DNA from: Cyathus striatus
Lineage: Eukaryota; Basidiomycota; Agaricomycetes; Agaricales; Nidulariaceae
NCBI GenBank assembly: GCA_025738555.1
Contig: JAOVFP010000001.1
Location: forward strand, 4,154,001-4,218,000
Direction of reading: 5' to 3'
Length of the DNA: 64,000 bases
Shown: piece after piece, positions 44,576 to 57,490 of the stretch
Numbering within the stretch: position 1 is the stretch's first letter
How the letters are laid out: each line of letters begins with the position of its first letter
The notes under the pieces: generated by a model
Databases searched by the model: none
Seen by the model: only the letters and a program-made list of their open reading frames with translations
What the model was told of the DNA's origin: nothing
Position numbers and translations under genes: made by a program

Positions 44576-46246
44576 CTAATGGGTACTTGGGCCAGATGTA
44601 TCAAGAGTGCACCAATCAACCTTTCCCGCTGATCCATATTTGCGTTCCAGCCATTCATTGGCGGTTTTGAAGTGTCCGTTTCCTAGAAAACCACGATGCG
44701 CAGACAGAGGAGATGGATGCTACATTATATCCAGCAAGGGATTCAGTCATAGGAAGCAAAATTCTGTAAGATATAATTACCGCGCTCGTTAGAATCAAGT
44801 GTTTTTCCTAGTTATTTTTATCAGCAACGTTATTCCTCACGAACACTACAGTCGGAAAATAACAAGCAACTGACCTTGTTTAACTTAGCTACCCTTTTCG
44901 CAGCCCAAGCCCCCCATGCGAGGAATACCACACCTCGGCCGATACCATGACCATCGTGAATATCAGCGGTCGCTCCGGGTAAATTAGCGCCCCCATATCG
45001 ATCTACAACATCAACGACCTTGTCAGTAAATTGCTCCCAACCCTTATTGGAATGAGATCCCGGCTTTCCCTCCCGAACAGTCAGACAGGTATTAAGCATT
45101 AAAACGCCATGTGATGCCCATGTCATTAAATTCCTAAATGAATTTACATTATCAGCGAGAGCCGTCGAACGACAAAGATCAAATCGGATGTACCCATGTT
45201 TTGGTGGCTGAAAATGAGAATATTCTGCTTTTAGTTCTTCATATATCTTAGAAAGCGACATATGTATAGTCTCACAACATGGCCATTTAAGTTGTTAATA
45301 CTCACATTTCGAAGCGAAGGTGGTATTGCAACGCCTTGAGGAACGGAGAAACAAAGTCCTACAATGAAGGTAACAAGTATTCGCCTCAGTACGAACAATT
45401 TCTAAACAAAATTAATCATAAACGACTTTCCATGAGCTTGACCAGGACCATGATATGGATCTATAAAAAACGGATGAAGGCGCACACATTTATAAGTTAC
45501 ATGCCAGATGATATACAAACGCGATGGGGAAAAAGCACCTTGACCAACAATGACAACTTTGATCTTTCCTACAGGCGTATTTGACCATGTATAAATGTTT
45601 CTTGCTATAAGATTGTTGTTCGATCAGATAGATGCGCTAGAGGGATATGTGACCTTACTTACGACCAGGATATATTTTAAGCAAGGGGCTCGTGTCGTTT
45701 ATCCCCTGGACACCCTCCTCCCGCAAAAAGCGCTTAAGCGCAATAAAATATGGTTTTCTAATCTCGTCTTTCAGTAGCTTCAACCTTCCTTACAATAAAT
45801 GACGTGTCATATAGAATAGCATCGACGTACCAGCTTTTACCCATGACTTGGCACTCTAACTCAAGTAGCTGACTTTCCTCCTCTGATAAGCTTTCACGAA
45901 ATGCCAACAGCGAAAATGGAATGGAGTTCAACTTTGGAATGGAGATTTTAGCTCTAGCGAGTGAAGAAGTGCTAGAACTGGTTCGCGTGTTTTGCGAGGT
46001 ACTCCGATTTCCAGGAGCATGAAGGTCGGAAGCTAGCTTTAACTTCTTCGTCGAAGGCTCAGAAACGCCATCTGATTTCGAAAACATTTGCATTAGTGTT
46101 CGCTGACGCTTCACTGCTGTGATCACTGTAGTTTCCTCGATATGTCCCGGTTTGCCCTTGAATGCACCTGAGGTTAGGCTCCTGGTTTCTAAGCCCTCTA
46201 CAGAACATAACTGCAGGTCATCAGCTTGTTCTGTATTGTTGGACAT
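44576..46246 (-). CDS. UNG1: Uracil-DNA glycosylase
   Basis: Removes uracil from DNA in base excision repair (nucleus, mitochondria). Start chosen at ATG 46246 ([11 protein letters not shown]); a more upstream ATG in frame exists at 46381. An N-terminal QRTLMQMF resembles the PCNA-binding box of human UNG2. The catalytic domain has [18 protein letters not shown] (active-site Asp and water-activating loop), [41 protein letters not shown] and the DNA-intercalating [11 protein letters not shown] near the end (44703-44735). The last residues read LDTSGPSTH. About eight exons with short introns; the Asp-containing exon begins after an intron ending TTTATAG. All catalytic motifs are intact. Confidence 0.92.
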
Positions 46247-46465
46247 GAAGCAATAAATGCAAGGCGTCAGCACTTCAGCACTCAGCGGTGAAAACGGGTA
46301 CGGTTGAAGGAAGGTAGCACCAATAGCACGGCAGATGCTAATGCATTGTAAAATAATACCTAGGCTACAGAGTCCAGACACGAGGCAGTACGTAAAATGT
46401 CAGTTGACGCGATTTCTCGGATTCGCGGGGGATATCACGTGATGGTATTTGAGCTTAACGGCGTG
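46247..46465. promoter_or_regulatory. Divergent promoter, UNG / dolichol kinase
   Basis: About 220 bp between two divergent starts. It contains a perfect palindrome ATCACGTGAT with the E-box CACGTG at 46436-46441, and GACGCGATT (46406) resembling an MCB-type G1/S element. Both are short and only suggestive. Confidence 0.35.
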
Positions 46466-49400
46466 ATGAGGTGGATGCACAAATATTGATTTTCTCAAAA
46501 TCAATTAGAAGTTAGAACCGAGTACTACTCTTTGGCATATCGTTGATAGGTTTCTTCTGGCTCTTTCCAAACTGCCTCGCTCACGGTCCTCCCCCTCTCC
46601 TCCACCGTCTAAGCCGTCCAATGGACGTGGTGAGAATAATAGGAGGCATACACAGCATTCCCAGCGGTCTCGACGTCAAGTAGGATCTGCAACGCGGGAC
46701 GCTACAACAAGTAGCACACGAATCGGGCAGGACTGGAGCACTAGCTACCAAGCAGGATCTTCTAGGTAAGTATCAATTTTGTGCTCTGGTCGACCACCTT
46801 GCAATATTCCTCTAGTTCAGGTTCCCGATGCAGCACCGACGACGAGACAGATTATGAAGTAGTATCTGACTTCCGCGGGAGAGCTTTGTCGAATTCCACT
46901 GCGAAAAGCCTACTTTCCAGTAGTGCAAGGAATACTTCCCTTCGCCGTAGAAGCACACATGGCGCATCTTCTGGAGACTCTGGCGGCGCTAATAATATAC
47001 CCCTATCCCTTTACCGATCGAGCTCCCCGGTAGTCTTCAAACCCATAAGCAATTTCAAGCCAACCACTAAGTCTCAAAGACATGCGTCACCAAGCACTCG
47101 CGGTGGCCGCCAGAGATCAACACCATTCGGCGGATCCACTCTTTTACCTGCTTGTATAGAGTTCAGATGGCGCCTACCGTGCGTGCCCTTGACTTGGATG
47201 TTTTCGATGGACCTGCGAAATCTTGGAGAATCATTGCTGTTGTTAACTTCTTTACTGTATGTTGCTTTTTGTATACCACGTACTTCGGCCACCCCCGGCT
47301 CTTTCGTTCGCGCTATAGATCCTAACAGGTCTCTATCCAAGGGTGCGTGCGTTCCACAATTGCATTTGTTTCTTCTGTTAACTGTGATACGTTTAGAATT
47401 GGAAATTCTATGTTTGGTATCTTTTGTGTATATGATTTGGACCCATAGTACTTTCGGCAGCTTGACACTTACCACAACTCAACAAGACCCTTCGATCATT
47501 GCCTACCCTACAGTTTCATCCCCTGGACTAAGCTCACCACGCAGCATGGAACCTAAACGTAATACAACAGTTGTTTTTTCTAACAAAGCGAATTTTGGAT
47601 ATGTCTGGATGTCGGTCCCAAAAAACTATCGGTAACTATTTTGCAGTAACGCCCGGGCATTATATTCTCATATTAACCTGCAGGGAATCCCGAGATGATG
47701 GAATATTCACTGCTTTATTATTGGGACCTCTGATTGTCTCTGCTTTGCTGGTTTCGTCTCTACAACATAACGGCTCTTCACCTGACGGCCTGCCCACTGA
47801 TTGGCTAATTGAGAAACCATCCGAGCTGAGGAATCCACGAGCCAGCATTACCCCAGCACATTCTCTGCTGCTGTCACGATATGCTCTTGTAAACCTGGGT
47901 ACATATTGCTCAGCCATACTGCTCTTCCATGTTTGCGCATCCTGGTGGCTGGAAGGTCGATATCGCAAGAAGACATCCGTTCCTGACGGTGAACGGTCGT
48001 CGGTACCACGTAGCGAGGGACGAAGGGCTTGGTTTTATATATTATTCAGTGTCGTTGTGAGCCTAGGATCTCTGAGTATGAAAATAATACTAGGCAGGCA
48101 ATCCTCTGGTATATGGCTAAGTCAATATTATTTTTAATATGCATCGATCAGTATCACTCAATGTCCTTGCAGACTTGAATTACTTTGAAGCCACAGTTGC
48201 ATCACTGTTTTACCAGTTTGCACTCTATATGGCCCTTCGACTTGCTCATCGTGGATTCACTCTGGGGGAACTTGGTTTGGTATGCTTCGGTGGTACTGCA
48301 ATATGTTTGGAATTCTTGAATTTAACCATTGCGAGGGTATGTTGTGTCCACATCATCCATTCGTACTGCTAACTATTATGGAACAGATTTGGCCTGTTAC
48401 CACAGCATTCATTAGGACTTACCGTCTACCTACGCCACTCCTTATTTTCCAGATTTCACTTATCGTCGGTTCCTTCCTGACAGGCTTCCTATTGTCTCCA
48501 TTCCTTGTACTTTCTCGTAACATTGCGCAAAGGCCGGTTCATCGTCTCCGATTCCCTCAACAAAAGGACCGAAATCGACGTTATTATGCGTTGGGATTTT
48601 ATGGTGGTACAGTTTTAATTGTGGGCGTCTTAATTGGGATGTGGACTCGATGGTGCTTGGGAAACAGAGACCCTTGGTTGTGGACTGTTTTTTGGCTCGT
48701 TGAAGGAAGACGAAAGTGGAGCCGTCCTGCATTGTTATGTTATTGGGCATCGTTATGCAGTCTTAGCGTTGCAGGATGGAGTCGTCAGCTGTCTAGATCT
48801 CGTAAATATCGACCTCGAACAACGGCCACAGATAATGGCGCACTTCCTGGTCCATTGGAGCCTGTTGCTGTCCCCACTTCATCATCGTCGACTCCACCTC
48901 AAACAAGCATCACCGACCTTCCGTCTTCTCCGAGTTTGCAACCCCAGCAGCAGCAGCAGGGTTCGGGAACTCTTGGAATGAGTTTCTCTAACTTGCCCAA
49001 TTTACCCAATCTTCCGAATCTACCTACTTTGCCCACTCTACCCACAAGCGTAGACATGTCGACTGCAGCGACAGAATTTCTCGATGCCGCTGATAAACAT
49101 GTTCCTACATTAGGTTTGAATGCTCGCCGAAAATTCTTCCATGGTCTGGCAGTAATAATGTTTATACCTGGTATAGCGGTAGATGTGAGTCTCTGGGGTA
49201 CTTCTTAGTCCAATTATTCTGATTGCTTTCCTTCAGCCTGCATTTACACATCTGTCTTTCAGCGTCGCGTTTTCTTTATTTATCTTCGCGGAATATGTCA
49301 GATACTTTGCCATATACCCTTTTGGAGCGTCGGTGCATATATTCATGAACGAGTTCCTTGACCATAAAGATAGTGGCACCGCTATCCTGAGTCATTTTTA

Positions 49401-49926
49401 TTTATTAACAGGATGTGCTGGTTCTGTCTGGCTAGAGGGGTAACTATTCCTCCATGCCTGAATATATATACATTAATGTAGATGGTCTTCAGGCACAGCA
49501 AGATTTTGCAATTTACTGGAACGTTGTGTCTAGGTATTGGTGACGCTGTGGTTCGTTTGAAGAAGCACTTTTTCGTGATCGTTGTCGTTCTGATGTTGTG
49601 CATCCTTTTATTAGGCATCAATCGTTGGTAGAAGAATAGGTAAACACCGGTGGTCACCATCAACCTCCAAGACTATTGAGGGTAGTCTTGCGTTTGTTCT
49701 GTCTATCGTTTCTTGCGCCTGGGTAATTCGATTATTGGGATATGCCGAACCATTCTCGGTGAGTGCATCGCGAAAACAAATGTACTCCTTATTCATTTGA
49801 TAATAGACCGTACGATATACAATCGTTATTTCTGCATCTGCACTCCTTGAAGCCTTGTCGGATCAGAACGATAACTTAACGCTACCACTCTACATGTGGA
49901 GTATGTTAGTTCTTGCTAACGTGTAA
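46466..49926 (+). CDS. Dolichol kinase (SEC59-like)
   Basis: CTP-dependent ER membrane enzyme making dolichyl phosphate for N-glycosylation and GPI anchors. The long N-terminal part is Ser/Arg-rich and poorly conserved (RSRSSPSPPPSKP), followed by many hydrophobic helices (from about 47.2 kb). A low-complexity stretch of LPN/LPT repeats precedes the conserved C-terminal part: GLNARRKFFHGLAVIMFIPG, FAEYVRYFAIYPFG and LNDFLDH-like EFLDHKDSG, then CLGIGDAVASIVGRRIGKHRW, the CTP-binding region. It ends LYMWSMLVLANV at TAA 49924. The start is uncertain: a 5-base first exon (ATG 46466, AG, then a 79-nt intron) fits the frame, as no in-frame ATG lies in the next exon before it closes. Confidence 0.83.
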
Positions 49927-50969
49927 ATGAATTACGGTTTTAAATAAGTAATGAGCTTGCGTTTATTGACTTTGATTGCTAGAAATTGCACAAGGTGAAC
50001 AAACAGCCAATTGTAAAGCAGTACTTCAGTGGGCCACCACCGGTGAACCATCCACTTAATTTAAAGGTAACTAATTACTAGTGAATTACTGACTTGCAAT
50101 GCAACTGCCGGCACTTTCGAAGCACTTTTTATCGACAAAATCAATGTTATAAGTACTTACTGAGTGATAAGATAATTTTACTGTACCTTTTACGAAAGTG
50201 ATTCGCGTGGCTTAGAAACCCTTGAACCAGACTTCAGGCTATCTCAGGCACCGATATACAAATCCATACTGGGAAACTTGCCGGAATTTGGTGTTTCAGA
50301 TCGATGTACAACTATGAATCGTAACCAATCTGCTCCAATCTGCTGGGCCAGATGCTACCAACAGACATCGACAAAATAAAATATACCGCCTGAACAAGCG
50401 AAGATAAGCGATTTAGATCAATGTGTCTCATTTCATGTCCAGCAGTCTCCATCAGCTTACTGTTGGCTCACTTTGCCTATGATGCACGTAGAAATCTTGA
50501 AAAAAGATAATCTATATGATAAGGCGTATGTATGCTAACGATAATGACATCATATTTCTCACGGTCGGTGATCGCCGAAGTATTAGTGGAGTTTTTCTCG
50601 AAATGGAAAGTGTCGATTGGGCTTCAGCGACGGAGGACTGAGCACTCGAGCAACAACAAGCAGCATCCCTTTCAACTTCGACCTCCAGCTCTGCTTACTA
50701 CTTCAAGTGTCTATTGCCGACCAGCTATTCCAGCTTTTGGAAAATATTACTTTCTTACTTCACCGGCGCCCATTATCAATATTTCTTAATTTTCCTCGTT
50801 AAAGACCCATCCTTGTCACTTTGCCTTCCTCAGCAAATTGCTTTCTCTTTCATCCAGTTCCATGCTTTCTTTCGCCTTCCTTCCGCAATAAATCTCACCA
50901 CAATCACAATTGTATCCATTTCTTGTATCTGCGTCTTGTTATACACTCCTTCACTACCGACCATATCCC
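49927..50969. other. Intergenic, upstream of the histidine kinase
   Basis: No gene was recognised. The last 170 bases before the start are strongly C/T-rich on the plus strand (50790-50960), as in many fungal promoters and leaders. Confidence 0.45.
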
Positions 50970-53900
50970 ATGCAAGAGTCGATCAGCTCAGATGGCAGTT
51001 CATCTGTGTCTACCCAGTCTACCGCATGTACCTCCGACACCCATTTTCCATCCAAGCTCGGCCCTTTTGCACCTAGCCTTGAGAGGCCTCATATAACTGT
51101 TTCACCACAGCCCCGTCGGCTTCGAAAGTCGAGCAGACCATCCACTGCACCTGCACATGAAGATGTGATCTTACTTCCGTCTGCTACTGTTTTCCCAACT
51201 ACCGGTACTAGAAGCATGTCTTTTCATGAACCCGCATTACAGCATGCCAAAGGTTTGCGTCCCGTCATTGAGGATGAAATAGACGCATCTGGTGGATTTA
51301 ATCTCGGTGCGCTTGTCCTTCCGTCGTCACCAGGCTTGAAGCTGATCGTCCTTCTTGACCACAGCCTCTCTACCATCTGTCTTTGACATATATCCAGAAA
51401 CCCTACTCTCTGGATCCATTGGAGATCCTAAAGCAATTACAAATGAATCCGGTTGCGACTGGGCTACCTTTATTACTGCGTACGCTGCAGGTCGTTGGGA
51501 CCCTCATAAAACCCCCAACCCACCGCTTTCTTGTCAAAGGTCATCTGAAACCTTTAAATATCCTTCTTCTGAGCCTTTAAGTGGTGCAATGGCAGTCAGC
51601 TCGGATGGATGTCTGACCGAGAAGTCAGTGCTACAAATTTCCCATTCCGAGTCCGATTCTATGCTGGATAGTACGATTCATCAAGATGTTGAAGAGACGT
51701 CACAACGATACGGAGACGATCTTTATGTAAATAATGGCAGATCATCCACACTAGCCTCAACGAAAAACACACATGTCGCTACCGGCGCTTCTCTAAAATA
51801 TCATGGATTACGACCTAGTATTCCGCTTCATCTTTCACTACCTGCGCATCGCCTCCGAAACTCCTTTTCTAACTCTTTATCAATGTCATCGAATGAAACT
51901 GCATCGGGCACTCCAGCTTCAAATGCAGAGGTTCAAGCGACAGTTGCAACTATGCGGTGGGCAGCTGCTCGCGTCGACATTTCTCCGCTTGCACTTCCCT
52001 CACCCGAGCACGAACTTACTGATCCCATGCGTGGCGTGACGGCCACGATTCCTGGGTCGCATCCACCAGAGGTTAGCATTCATCACGATTTCGTGACTAC
52101 GCCTGGAGGCACACGAAGGACTCGCTTGGCAAGCTTCTGGCAGGGAACGACGGACGTTGAGCGCACAGAGAATTCAGCTTCATCACGACTTACTCCAATT
52201 GCTGGAAGTCCAGCTGTTTCGCCCGAGAATGAATCAAGTGATGTAACAGTAGTTCAGCCACAGACAAAACAGCCATCTGCCCTCGTCATCTCCGGCCCAT
52301 CGACGCGTCTCGCTATTTTTGCGGATGTTCCTCCTGCAACCGCTCCCGCTTTGAAAGCGTACGATGAATACGCCCCTTCAGAAATGGATTATTTCGGTGA
52401 TGTTCATAATCCTGTTGCCATCACATCCTTCAAACCTCTGGCGGACTCCAATGGCAGTTCAGACAAACATTCTGAAGAAGTATCGTCTATACGGGAGTTA
52501 TCTGCTCGACATTCAAGTCCTCTGGATGACCTGGGAAGTGTTTCTGTACCTGCACTTCCTAGGCGTGTAAATTTGACACGCCAGACATCCTCTCCTCTAC
52601 CTGTTGCGACACAGCATGAAATTCGCTTTAATGGTGGTCGAGCCATATCAGAAAACATCGTGTCTGCTAAAGCTACTCGAGCTGTAAAGGAAGAGCAGAT
52701 GTTCCAAGACCTCGGATATTTAATTCCTCCCAACCCTCCCAACGAACTTGAGAGAAGACGCGCATTGTACAAGTAAGTGCATTAGTTGCAAGGTATCGTT
52801 ATCCATTGCTAAATCTTCATTGTTCAGATTTAATATTTGGAACACTGGTCCAGATTCTAATTTCGACAGGATAGCGCATCTGGCTAAGTTGGTATTTAAT
52901 GCGAAAGGTGTTTTGATTGCATTGATTGATGGTAGCGAGCAGTAAGCATGGTGCCTAGCATTGTTTTTCACAACCACGGTCACTTAAGAAAATATAGATG
53001 GCGCAAGTCAGAATGTAAACTTTTTTACAACCTTGAGCGGAATTACACTGACCCTCTCCTAATATTTACTATTTTCCTTTTTTACTCAGGGGGACTTAAG
53101 ATACCTAGCTCAGCTAGAGTTCATTCGCTATGCGGACATGCCATTCTTCAGTAAGTCTAATTTATGCTGATATAATTACGTGCTTGACGGATCTTTTGCA
53201 GAGCGGACGAACCTATGGTTATTTTGGATACCCATTTGGATTGGAGATTCGCTAGAAATGTATGGAGCATTTTGTTGTCTGTTTTGTGCTATAACTGACG
53301 AGTTTGATAGCCACTTGTTGTAGATACTCCGCATGTACGATTTTATGCTGGGGCACCGCTCCGAACACAGGATGGATACAATATTGGCACGTATGTAATT
53401 GATTATCTTATGTTTGGTCAACATCGTCAACCAACCAACCAACCAACTGTTCAACAGACTGGCTGTTATTGATGACACTCCCAGGGAAGAATTTGCTCCC
53501 CGCCAGCGACATACTTTGAAAGAGTTTGCGGTCAGTTTTATTCGTTTAAGGTCTGAAAATTGGCTTTTTGACGAATCGTTGGATGTACAGGCAATTGCCA
53601 TGCGCGAAATGGAATTATGGCGTGACAAGGTTTGCGTGGTTCCCCAGTACATGCCGCTATTAGTCATTGACAGTGTTTGCTCTAGATACAATTGCGAATA
53701 CGAGATCGGATACAGACCTCGGTAATTATCCTTTCAAGCTACCGCTAGCTAAATGCTGTACTAAAAGGTTATCAGATGGAGCAATTCAGCCGTGAATGTC
53801 TAGAGATTGATACTGATATCCATTCACGCGAGCGACCTGAGTTACTTTCCGGGTCTTCCATGGATAGAATCTATGATCACGCGGCAAAGCTTGTTAAGCG

Positions 53901-56900
53901 GACTCTCGATGTTGAAGGTGTCATTGTTATGGATGTATCCCATTGCGAGGTGCTGGAATCCATGAGTGCAGAAGGTAGCGTTTCTGTGACAATGCACTAT
54001 GGAGATCCCCAGATGAGTATGTCCGAACGCCAGCTCACTACGGAAGAATACCGCCAGTTAAACGACTTCTTTTCAAAACACCCCGAAGGAAAAATTTCAG
54101 AGGGGATTATTCCCGGGACATTCCGATCTTTTCTACCAACACATATTCAGTATGCATTGAGTAAGATTTTCATGATTCTTACTGTATCAGATCTTTAGTG
54201 ATAACTGTGACAGCGGTACCCATATACAACGTTGACAAAAGGCCGTTTGCTCTTTTGTGCGCTTACAATGCAAATGGCCACAGCAAGCGCTTCGTAGGTT
54301 TTTTAATACTGCGTTTACTGATGCATTGTTTGACGAAATGTAGCTAGAAGGGCATGAGCTGTCTTACCTACGAGCAATCGGTGTTATAATTTTGTCGGCT
54401 GTTTTGAAAAGGCGCATGATGCTAGCAGATAAGGCGAAGAGCCTGTTCATCTCGAAGTAAGAATCTCGTTGTCTTCACTTGAAAATGACACTGATAAATA
54501 CGGTCTTTAGTATCTCGCACGAATTGCGCACGCCACTGCATGGGGTATGTCATTTATTCATTTGTACTGGCCGTGATCTGACAATGTTCAGATCCTTGCT
54601 GCCGCTGAGTTATTAGGCGGAAGCCCTCTTAATCATTCGCAGCTATCCTTTTTGCAGACTGTACAAGCATGTGGCACTTCACTTGTTGAAACTGTTAATC
54701 ATGTCCTTGACTTCACTAAGCTCAGCGGCAACGCGAAAGCTGGAGGTGTGGAAAACGTAATAGTTCAAACAAAGTAAGTGGAATAGATGTTTCACATGTT
54801 TAGACGTTAAACAATTTAGGGTGGATTTAATGCAACTAGTGGAGGAAGCTGTTCATGGTTGCTGGATAGGTCACCGAGCGCGAACAGCCGTGGCGGGTGA
54901 TTCCGGAATTGGAAGTGTATATTCGCCCCCTAAAGAGGAGCGTGTTGTTCCTGCAAATTCTCGGTTAAAACATGTTGAAACTGTTGTAGACATTGGATAT
55001 CGCGCAGAGGTAATTTTATTCAATATTGGATGTTGCTAGAAGAGTCTTGACTTCATCTAGGGTTGGACCTTCAAATGCGAGAGAGGTGGCGTACGCCGGG
55101 TTTTAATGAATCTCTTTGGCAACAGTCTGAAGTTTACTTCCGTAAGTCAGCAGTATGTAGTACTATGCTATCTGACAGACTATCTTGTAGGAAGGGTACA
55201 TTCACGTCATTCTACGTCAGATTCCATCGGGGGATGATGGGCATACAGATAAAATCAAGATTGAATTATCTGTTAATGATACCGGAAAGGTTTGTAACGT
55301 CATTGAATTCTAGGAATGAATGTATACTGATTGCAAGTAGGGCATTAGTCAAAACTTTCTCAAGGTCGGTTTCACCTTTCCAATGAACAACTGTGACTGA
55401 CGTCGACTGTCAAAGAATCAACTTTTTCACCCATTTTCTCAGGAAAATCCACTGCAAACAGGAACAGGATTGGGACTAGCTATTGTTAGCAGCATTGTAA
55501 CATCGGAAAGTGTAGGGGGCAAAGTTGATGTCTGGAGCGAGGAGGGTTCCGGTACTGAAATTAAGGTCACATTCTCTGCAGAACCGGAAAACCTGTCCAG
55601 TAATCTTACTTTCAAGATGGAGCCTTTTAAAGCTGATCCTGGCTACGAACTTCCATCAATTTCTCTGGTTGGATTTGATACTCCGCACCGTGGCATTCAA
55701 CTTCTGGAACAAACTCTTCGCAATTATTTGGTCAACTGGTGGGGATTAAAGATATCCTACGGTTCCCAGTTAGGTGAGATCATCATCCTCAATGACGACA
55801 CAGCTCCTATCGTAGCAGCAACAAAACGTCGAGATAATAGTCGATCTTTCGTTATATTGTCAGCAGCGAGAGAGAGTCCAAGCGACAACGTTACGGTCAT
55901 GACTATTGTGGACGACTACAAGAGAATTGGTGGTTTCTGTAATATATTATATAAACCAGCCGGTCCATCTAGGCTACGCGCTATTCTTAGGGAGTGCCTC
56001 GACAGCTTGAAAATCGCTCGTTCGCAGGGATCAGACGGTGGTCTTTCGACAGAGCACCTGGCTACAGGACACACAGGAGTCAGCATTGCACGGCGTAACT
56101 CAGAAGAAAACTACAATCGATCTCTTTCGTACAGAATGCGGCCAAGCATTATGCCTCGTTCATCGACGGCTGATCATCTTCCCATGGCGAGAACCCTCCC
56201 CATCACCTTCGAGACTACTGAAATTGGTAAAGGTATGGATAAGGATATAATGTTACCAACTATAGCTGTTGGTCCAGGAGGAACTCTCCTGAAGTCTTCG
56301 GTCGGAGCTTTGGATACTTCACAACGTCGATTCCGAGTCTTGGTTGTAGAAGACAACAACATTCTTCGTAATTTACTGTGCGTTTACAAGTTTATTCATT
56401 CATTTGATAACTTACTTCTTGCTTAGTATAAAGTGGTTGTCGGGAAAGGTCAATATTTATTTAAACTTTCGAATTAAATTCTGACTTTTTGCAGGGGTAC
56501 GATTTCAAAGATGCTGTTGATGGCCGAGACGGAGTAGATATTTATTCGAAAGACGATCCATTTGAGTAAGTGATTTGCTTCCATGGTATTGGTTATCTAC
56601 TTACATCTTTATACAGTGTCGTGTTGATAGATCTATCCATGCCTGTACTTGATGGTAAGTTGGATAGTCGGCAAACCCCCACGCCTTTCACTTATAGCTT
56701 GCCTAATTGAAGGTGTTGCCGCTACGTCTGAAATACGAAGGATCGAAGCAGCTCGTCGAGAATCTTTGGATCATTTCCAGCCAACGCGGATCTTGGCATT
56801 GACCGGGATGTCTTCTCTTGAAGATAAAAGGCGCGCATTTGAAGCTGGAGTCGACGGATAGTGAGTATTCACGCTTATTCAGTAACCAACCATCCTGATA

Positions 56901-56978
56901 TGATATTCCCCTAGTCTTGTCAAACCCGTAGCCTTTAAAACTCTTGATGAAATGTTCCACAAGCTTGGAATTTCCTAG
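50970..56978 (+). CDS. Hybrid histidine kinase with GAF domains and receiver
   Basis: Start at ATG 50970 (MQESISSDGSSSV). A Ser/Pro-rich N-terminus of over 500 residues is followed by a GAF domain (FDRIAHLAKLVFNAKGVLIA to TLAVIDDTPREEFAPRQ), a second GAF-like region (IYDHAAKLVKRTLDVEGVIV), the H-box ISHELRTPLHGIL (54.5 kb), N-box VLMNLFGNSLKFT (55.09 kb), G-boxes NDTGKG and GTGLGLAIV, and a receiver with RVLVVEDNN, phospho-acceptor in VVLIDLSMPVLDG and the Lys in LVKP. This gives phosphorelay from His to Asp inside one cytosolic protein, typical of fungal stress or environmental sensing. One problem: frames change near 51340-51365 with no ordinary intron visible. About 18 exons. Confidence 0.9.
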
Positions 56979-57490
56979 TACACGTGCAGGTCACAAATTC
57001 TTATAGACTTGGACACTCTCTGGATTAACAGCCTTCAACAATGACTTTTTACATCGTATCGATATGATAGTGCTATACGATGATACTTTAGCACTCTGTC
57101 TAAGTCTATTTATGTTTTACTTCGCAGGCCTGTGGTGTTCCTGCGTATTCATGTTTTTACAATAACCTTTTCACGATGCCGTTTATCTCCCGTTCTTATT
57201 GTGTCACTATTGCATGCTATAGTACCGCTGTAGTCAAAAATCATCTGTGCAAATGTGTGTTATTAGCGTATAATCAATATCTTGAACTGTATATTACTAC
57301 TCTTACTTAGTCAAGACGTTAAATGTACATATGTGGAACTTTCGCACGCGTAGATCGAGAGGAGAGTTAAATATTTTGACTCGAACATCAATTTTCGGTT
57401 ATTTTCTCTTGACCTACTTATTGTTGATACCCTGTTTATGCTAACTGGCCTTTGGTTAGCGCAAAAGGTGCATTGTATTCTGAGACGTAG
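56979..57490. other. Intergenic
   Basis: AT-rich 3' region of the histidine kinase and promoter of the BTB gene. No motif was recognised. Confidence 0.5.
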
